From: Perilla frutescens
Taxonomy: Eukaryota; Streptophyta; Magnoliopsida; Lamiales; Lamiaceae
Assembly: GCA_026008535.1 (NCBI GenBank)
Contig: BRKX01000015.1
Coordinates: forward strand, 25,751,501-25,815,500
DNA: 64,000 bases
Direction of reading: 5' to 3'
Below, piece after piece: positions 58,466-64,000 of the stretch; within the stretch, counting starts at the first letter, position 1, and every line of letters starts with the position of its first letter. The notes beneath the pieces are model-generated. The model saw only the letters and a list, made by a program, of their open reading frames with translations. It did not search any database and was not told the origin of the DNA. The translations under genes were made by a program, and so were the position numbers.

Positions 58466-60073
58466 TAGTTAGTGTTGCAGGAAACGTCCCCTTCTCTTAC
58501 TAACGTGTGTGGTAAATTATTGCAAACAAGTTATAATGTATTCGCCTTTTGCATCAATGAAGACTTACTTTTACACATTTGTTTTATTGGCATGCTTGCT
58601 CTGCCGCTAAAAGCACCGATGGGTGTAAAATTGTGTCATCACCCTGCATTAAACTTAAAGGTAATCTTCACTACGGTGCGAAAGTAGTTCAGGACGGACT
58701 AACAGCCACACAATGCACTTTTAAACTAATTACTACAACTGCGCCGTCACAAGTTTCTATTATATATAATGCTATTAGTACACTTTATATGTATTATTAT
58801 ATCATCTTACATGCATATATGTATGTATGGTGTGTATTAATTTGTAACGATGGAATATCCTTTTTTTTACTTTTTTACTTTATAGTTCGAAAGCTGTTCC
58901 ATCTTTGTGTAGAGTTAATGCTGCGCTGGCTTAAAATTTTAGTAATTTGTTGTTTGCTTTTTGAGGTATGTGATATATGGAGTGCTCCAAGAATATGATT
59001 AAAGTTCAACCCACTACAGCGGTTAATATATAATTGTGCATGATTAGAAATCATACATTTTTTGTTAATGGCAAGAAAAAAGATATTATCATCATACACC
59101 CCCATGTGATTGTGACTTAACCTTCCATGATTATCTTAACTTTTTTGGATTTAAGCATAAGCAATCATGTTCTGCAAATTTTTCTAGTTGCTTTGAGATT
59201 TGCTGGTTGACATTTACTTCAAACAAACATATAAAATGGAAGCAAATTAATTAATGAATTCGAATTGTGGCTGTAGCAGCAGCCTAGCATGTATATGAAA
59301 AAAAATATAACCTCAACATTTTTTAATTAGTTTTGATCTCCGCTTTATGTTCTTACGAGATGTTATTGTAAAGTGCATGAGAAATTAAAAGAAAAGTTGT
59401 TAATTAACACAGGAATTGGTTATCCAGTTAAGCGATGAATCGCCTACATCTTGAGGGATCTTTGTGTGGTAAATTCTAACGTGGGAGGTGGCTACAATGC
59501 ATCCCCCATTTTGTAGCTGACATGTGTCTTGAGCAAGTCCGCTAATTTTGGTTATTTATTTTTTACTCTGTTCAATAACAATAGTTTCGCACAAAAAAAT
59601 TTCATCCAGGTCGAAAAAATCTATTGTGACATTTCAACTACTATAATATGACACTTCAACCACCTATTGAAATACTTGACTATCTATTGTGACAGTCAAA
59701 GTTTTACCAGCCGCCCAATAAAAATTGAAAATAGAAAAAAATAGTTGGTTATAGTAGGGGGATGTATACCTATTACATCCCCCCTTCCCTTAGAGTTTAC
59801 CGTCTTTGTGCCCATTTGAAAAATAATTCAGTAATCCACCATAAAGTTTATTTAGGTTACTTACACATAGAAGACCCTCATTATGTTGTCGTTTGATGAG
59901 CCCTTGATTTTCATGGATTTCATATATATTTTGAGGTCTATGTAGATGGTAGTTCTTATTCATTGCATGCATATATTGAGAAGTTGCATTGTTTTCCGTA
60001 TTTTGTCCAATGTCACTATTTTGTTCATTTGAAGGGATTTAAAGTCAATTATTTTATGAGATGCAATTGAACT
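58466..60073. other. AT-rich intergenic sequence, no gene confirmed
   Basis: ORFs 58472-58687 and 58579-58998 overlap in different frames and have no recognisable domain. The less AT-rich part at 58480-58750 could be an old gene or transposon trace, but nothing supports a call. Confidence 0.45.
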
Positions 60074-61331
60074 TGTAAAGTGCATAATAAGATAGAGAAT
60101 CAATTTATGAGCATGTTGCAAAAACAATCAAGTCAATTGAATGAGAAACGAGCGAGGACGGAGCAAAACGGTGAAGTGTGTCGGACCGTGCTAACAAAAC
60201 ACCACACTTTTGCCACTATGGTGAAGGAGCACGGCCTGTGCTCCCTATTGCACGACCCGTGCTCCACTCTCGGCAAAGCAAAACAATTTCTACAATTAAG
60301 AGCACGGACCGTGCTCTCCTGAGCACGAATCGTGCTCCTTTCGGCGACTCCCAGCGGATTTTCTTATAGACCAGGCTTTCCTTCCTGTAGGTTTGAACTT
60401 CCTCTACTATTTAAGGGCTCTTCTTGGATGAAATTCGAGAGCCCATTTTCATTATATTTCAGTTTTATTTTAGATTTTTAGAGGGCATGACAGATGTTTT
60501 CTCTGCAACTTTGAAGATTGAAGTTTTCTTTTACAAAATTCAACTATGGTTCTTTTAATATTTGGCAATTTCAATTATGTCTTTTAATTTCTTTACTTCT
60601 TCCTTTATTTTAGATTTCATTATGCGTGAGTAGTTTTAGAATTAATTCTAAGGTTCGCAGCATGATGGAAGTTATGTATTGATTTAATTCTTTATCAATT
60701 CTCCTTCCAATTATATGGTTCAAACATTCAAGTTTAGATTTCTCATGCATGATTAAGACCATATTCATTGTATGCTAGCTAATTAATTTGAGTCCTGGTG
60801 GAGATAATTAAATAGTGAGATTAAATTGAATAATTTGATACACATACTTATGATCTGTAGGAGGTTTTAAATATGTTGATCTATTGGGAGTTAACAATTA
60901 ATCTGAAGACGAAAGTAATAGATAAATTATTAATCTACTTTTACCTTGACACCTGACGGAGATAGGTAATTAGAATTATGATCCTCAACCGATAATTGGA
61001 TTAAATTGAAAATTGATGGAATTAGATTAATATATAATGGATTCATGTATTTGCATTCGCTAGGATTAATTAGTTTCATTATTTAATAGTTCACATTTTA
61101 ATCTTGTTTGATTTGCATTTGATTAAATAATTGAGTTTAGTAGTTTAATTTTGATTATTTGCTTAGAAATAATTCAACTAAAAATTAGGTAGCTTCGATA
61201 ATAGAAACCTGTTAGCTTAGTACTTAAGGTTAAACATGATTGCGGTCTTTGTAGATATGATACTCGATTTGCTAGCTTTATTGCATTGATCTGTGTTAGT
61301 TGCAGTTAATTACATAAACAATAGTGTATCA
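60074..61331 (+). mobile_element. Gypsy (Tat/Athila-type) LTR, left edge approximate
   Basis: The right edge gtgtatca (to 61331) is followed by actttttggcgct, which resembles the Tat/Athila primer-site junction (TTTTTGGCGCC, tRNA-Asp type). The interior has inverted gagcac/gtgctc pairs at 60185-60335 and a taattaaat-rich 3' part. The internal region after 61331 is lost or unrecognisable. The left edge near tgtaaagtgc is a guess. Confidence 0.55.
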
Positions 61332-61345
61332 ACTTTTTGGCGCTC
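61332..61345 (+). other. probable primer-binding site of the Gypsy element
   Basis: actttttggcgctc follows the LTR; it differs from the usual tggcgcc at one base. Confidence 0.45.
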
Positions 61346-61355
61346 TTTGCAACTT

Positions 61356-61850
61356 CTTTCATAAATTGAACTGTAAGATCCTCTCGTGCTCGAGTCCTCT
61401 CATTTTCACTTACGATTTCTACCAAAATCATGTTTACAATACGAACCAAATTCTCTCTAAGTGTTTGGTGAGGAAACACTATTAGAAATAAATCACATAA
61501 CAGGGCATGCTTTAAACCAGAATCACGTCCTAGATTTAATAACTCTATGATGATAAACTAAATACTTTTATTATGAAAGTGTATTGAATCCATAGTTCTT
61601 GAATTCTTGATATGGTATGGATATTCCAAACGATTAGTACCTTAGGGTTTACTATAGATAATTATGTAGAAGAAATGCATAAACTATTTTGTGTCTACCA
61701 TCGTCGGTTGCAGCTAGCCTCTTTCATAAATTAAACCATGAGATTCTCTCACACGTGAATCCCCTCGTTTCCACTTATAATCTATCCCGAAATCACATTT
61801 ACAATATGAAACAAATTCTCTCTAAGTGTTTGGTGACTAAGCACTATTCC
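61356..61850. repeat. ~130-bp direct repeat, ~362-bp spacing
   Basis: ctttcataaattgaactgta and the following words atcctctc, tttccacttac, aatcacatttacaatacgaa and ctctctaagtgtttggtga occur at ~61356-61480 and ~61718-61850. Confidence 0.85.
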
Positions 61851-62023
61851 ACCATTTGCTAGGAACATTAAGAAGAATACATTTCAGACCAGCTTAAGCC
61901 CGTACAAAATCTCATGAAAAATACACCAAGAAAAACATATGAGCTATATCTTGAGTTAGTATCTTCATAATGAACGTAAAGGTCTTCTTATAAGCCTTAA
62001 ATTCGAATAGCAAACCATAAGGG

Positions 62024-62681
62024 TGAGCAAGAAGCCGAAAAATCGAGGACTGAACCGAACTGAAGATATTTTACTCTATCAAGTCCAGTTCTATCAATTT
62101 TCGATTTAATTCAGTCTTTTTTAAATTTAAAACTTCAGCTCTCAATTCTAGATCAGTCCGAAAAAATCAACTGAACGAATTGAATAAACTGAGTCCCAAT
62201 ATAATCACGAATTAGGAATCCCCAAAAATATAAATTTCCTAATAAAGAGATTAGTAATTGATGTAATGATAACTGAAGGCCTAATAGCCTTTTATAAAAA
62301 AGCTCAACCATTCCCTTTGACACAAAATCAATGTGGGACAAAAATAAAGGCAATTGTAAAGGCAACCATTACCTTTGTTATTGTCCTACATTAATTTTGT
62401 ATCAAATGAAATGGTTAAACTTTTCCTATAAAAGAGTATTAGGCCTTTGTTATCATTGCAACCAACATATCATTCTTCTTTTAGTGAAATCTCATATTTT
62501 ATGAGGATTTCTAATTCCTAATTTGAGGTTATTTTTATTTAACTAAATTTGGTCAGTTTATTTCATTCGATTACAACCCTCAATTTAGTATGTATCGGTT
62601 TAAGGCATTCCATCTTTCTGTTTATTCAATTTTAATGTTTCAGACAAAAATCGACTGAATAGATCAAATGCTCACCCCTAG
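62024..62681. mobile_element. hAT-like non-autonomous element containing a long inverted repeat
   Basis: The left end aagggtgagcaag and the reverse complement of the right end (aggggtgagcatttg) form short inverted termini. Flanks agcaaacc and agcaaatt are similar, but their offset makes the duplication uncertain. The interior is mostly an inverted repeat. Confidence 0.45.
62262..62463. repeat. ~95-bp inverted repeat (foldback hairpin)
   Basis: The left arm (62262-62360: gtaatgataactgaaggcct, then ccttttataaaaaa, tgacacaaaatcaatgtggg) pairs with the right arm (62366-62463), including cctacattaattttgtatca and aggcctttgttatcattgca. Similarity continues outwards to ~62205 and ~62530. Confidence 0.85.
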
Positions 62682-62810
62682 CAAATTGCAAAAGGTTTCC
62701 TTGTGAATCTCCAAGTCTTAAGGGGCGTAATTTTTTTCTTATTTGAGTAGAGATTTTCCATATTGATTTGAGAGTGAATCTTCAACAGAATCTCTTTCAG
62801 GGCCGACGAC

Positions 62811-63535
62811 TGATAAGTCCATCCTTTCTATGTATTTTAGGGTCTTTTTATTAGAATAAATGTCATTTTTGTGTTTTGAGTCAGAAAAGACCAGGTTTGG
62901 GAATAAGGCATGATAAAAGAAGAATCTTGCATAGAGGGCATTCTGATGCCTAAACATGATGATATGAGCTCGAGGAAACCTTCTCCGTACTGAGCTCCAA
63001 GCAAAGAGCTTTCATGAAGATCTGATAACACTTCAGCTATCGAGAGTTGTTGTTGTGCCCACAAGACTCACGTAGATTCCAGTGAAGGAAAATCTAGTGA
63101 GGGCATAATGTAAAATTCGAAAAAAATGAAAAGATCCAAGATCTTCGAGATTTGGTTGGTTAAGGAAAGAAGATTGTATCAAAGAAAAAGTTACCAAATC
63201 TAGTGGAGATATTTTGAGCTATCTAGAAGATCTATCTTTTCTAAAAGAAACTTTCCATCTATGGGCACACACTAAAGAGATAGAATTAAATCTCTGAAAA
63301 TTCGGGATTTGATTACACTTACAAGGAAAGTTAATCTCCCTACAAGGAAAGTTCAATTCAAAAAATTGACGGAGCCACTATGGGCACAAGAAACCCACGT
63401 AAATGTAATCCAGGAAAAAGACAGAGCTGTTGAGGGCACTATGGAAGTCAAAAAGGAAGGTTTGACCACATCTCTGAAAATTGGGATTGGATCAACCCTA
63501 TATGGAAAGTTGATGTAATCCGAACAATTTGTACA
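62811..63535 (+). mobile_element. 5' part of an LTR related to the solo LTR at 33410
   Basis: It starts TGATAAGTCC, as 33410 starts TGACAAGTCC. Shared words follow in order: gtgcccacaagact, taaggaaagaagat, ttaccaaatctag, ctagaagatc, gtacaaggaaag-type repeats. Similarity fades near 63535, so it is truncated or diverged. Confidence 0.7.
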
Positions 63536-64000
63536 GGATACAAAGAGACGCGCGGAAGACTTCTAGATCGAACACGTCAGCTATGGAAGGATTTAATCTT
63601 ATACTAAAGACTCAAATAATGAAATAAACTGAATTAAACCAATGGAAACTCGAAAATAATGATCAAACAAATCTAGACCTAAATACGATACCTATACGAT
63701 GGCACAAAATTAATACACAAAATCCAAACGACAAGGGGCTGATTTGGATGATGGTTTTAGGCTGGGTAAATAAGATATTTTGGTGCTTGTAATATGGTAA
63801 AGAAGGGCTTAGGTAGATAGGATATGATAACGATGAGAAGAACTTACTGTATATGATGTAGAACACGACGAATTAGACTTGAATTGATCTCAAACTTGGC
63901 TTGAACGAAATTGGATGGTTGAAGATGATACAAACGACTTGATGGCTTATGGAAGACATCGTTTGATGATGATGGACGATGATAATATTGTGAATTGTAA
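63536..64000. other. unassigned sequence to window end
   Basis: ORFs are short and unrecognised. It could be the inside of the LTR element or host DNA. Confidence 0.4.

Noticed and set aside
58472..58998. Overlapping ORFs of 71 and 139 residues
   Set aside because: No domain, low-complexity C-terminus, no promoter or splice support.

Overview
The window looks like AT-rich nuclear DNA of a eudicot plant. It holds plant-type Copia, Gypsy, hAT, CACTA, PIF/Harbinger and Mutator-like elements, a tRNA-derived SINE, many (TA)n and (GA)n tracts, and one intact host-like gene with a plant TATA promoter. The species cannot be fixed from the sequence. I see no rRNA or functional tRNA gene, no CRISPR array and no bacterial-type operon.

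Layout. 1-442 is the 3' end of a hAT element with a TTF-type transposase C-terminus. 443-5800 is AT-rich DNA with MITE-like relics. 5806-10420 is a compact Copia element on the minus strand, with 241-bp LTRs, a 5-bp target duplication and a gag-pol frame broken only by two in-frame stops. 10606-21417 is a second, older and larger minus-strand Copia element with ~1.44-kb LTRs. It sits in a 100-bp minisatellite and is itself interrupted by a solo LTR in the opposite orientation (14798-16219). 21741-25508 is repeat-rich intergenic DNA.

25509-43684 is a nested stack. A long-TIR, Mutator-like relic was hit by a hAT element (25757-42729) carrying a decayed BED/hAT transposase. Into that hAT went a Copia remnant, a CACTA element (30882-38203, itself holding a 1.7-kb solo LTR with a perfect 5-bp duplication), a PIF/Harbinger-type element (38357-40042) and a 2-kb non-autonomous hAT (40264-42251). 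Most of these have target duplications that can be read directly. Removing the CACTA restores the transposase C-terminal reading frame.

The most notable item is in the PIF/Harbinger element. It has captured the 5' part of an ETR2/EIN4-type ethylene receptor gene (signal peptide, three membrane helices, copper-ligand Cys and His intact), fused in frame to transposon sequence.

43700-52600 is mostly gene-free. It holds a SINE with a 15-bp duplication, a ~1-kb MULE with ~165-bp terminal repeats, a foldback element and a Stowaway-like MITE. 52831-53703 is the only convincing intact host gene, a single-exon BIG GRAIN 1-like protein. 54045-58465 holds two CACTA-like non-autonomous elements. 58466-64000 holds Gypsy LTR relics, repeats and a foldback element.

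All element calls rest on termini, target duplications and protein motifs read by eye. No database search was possible.
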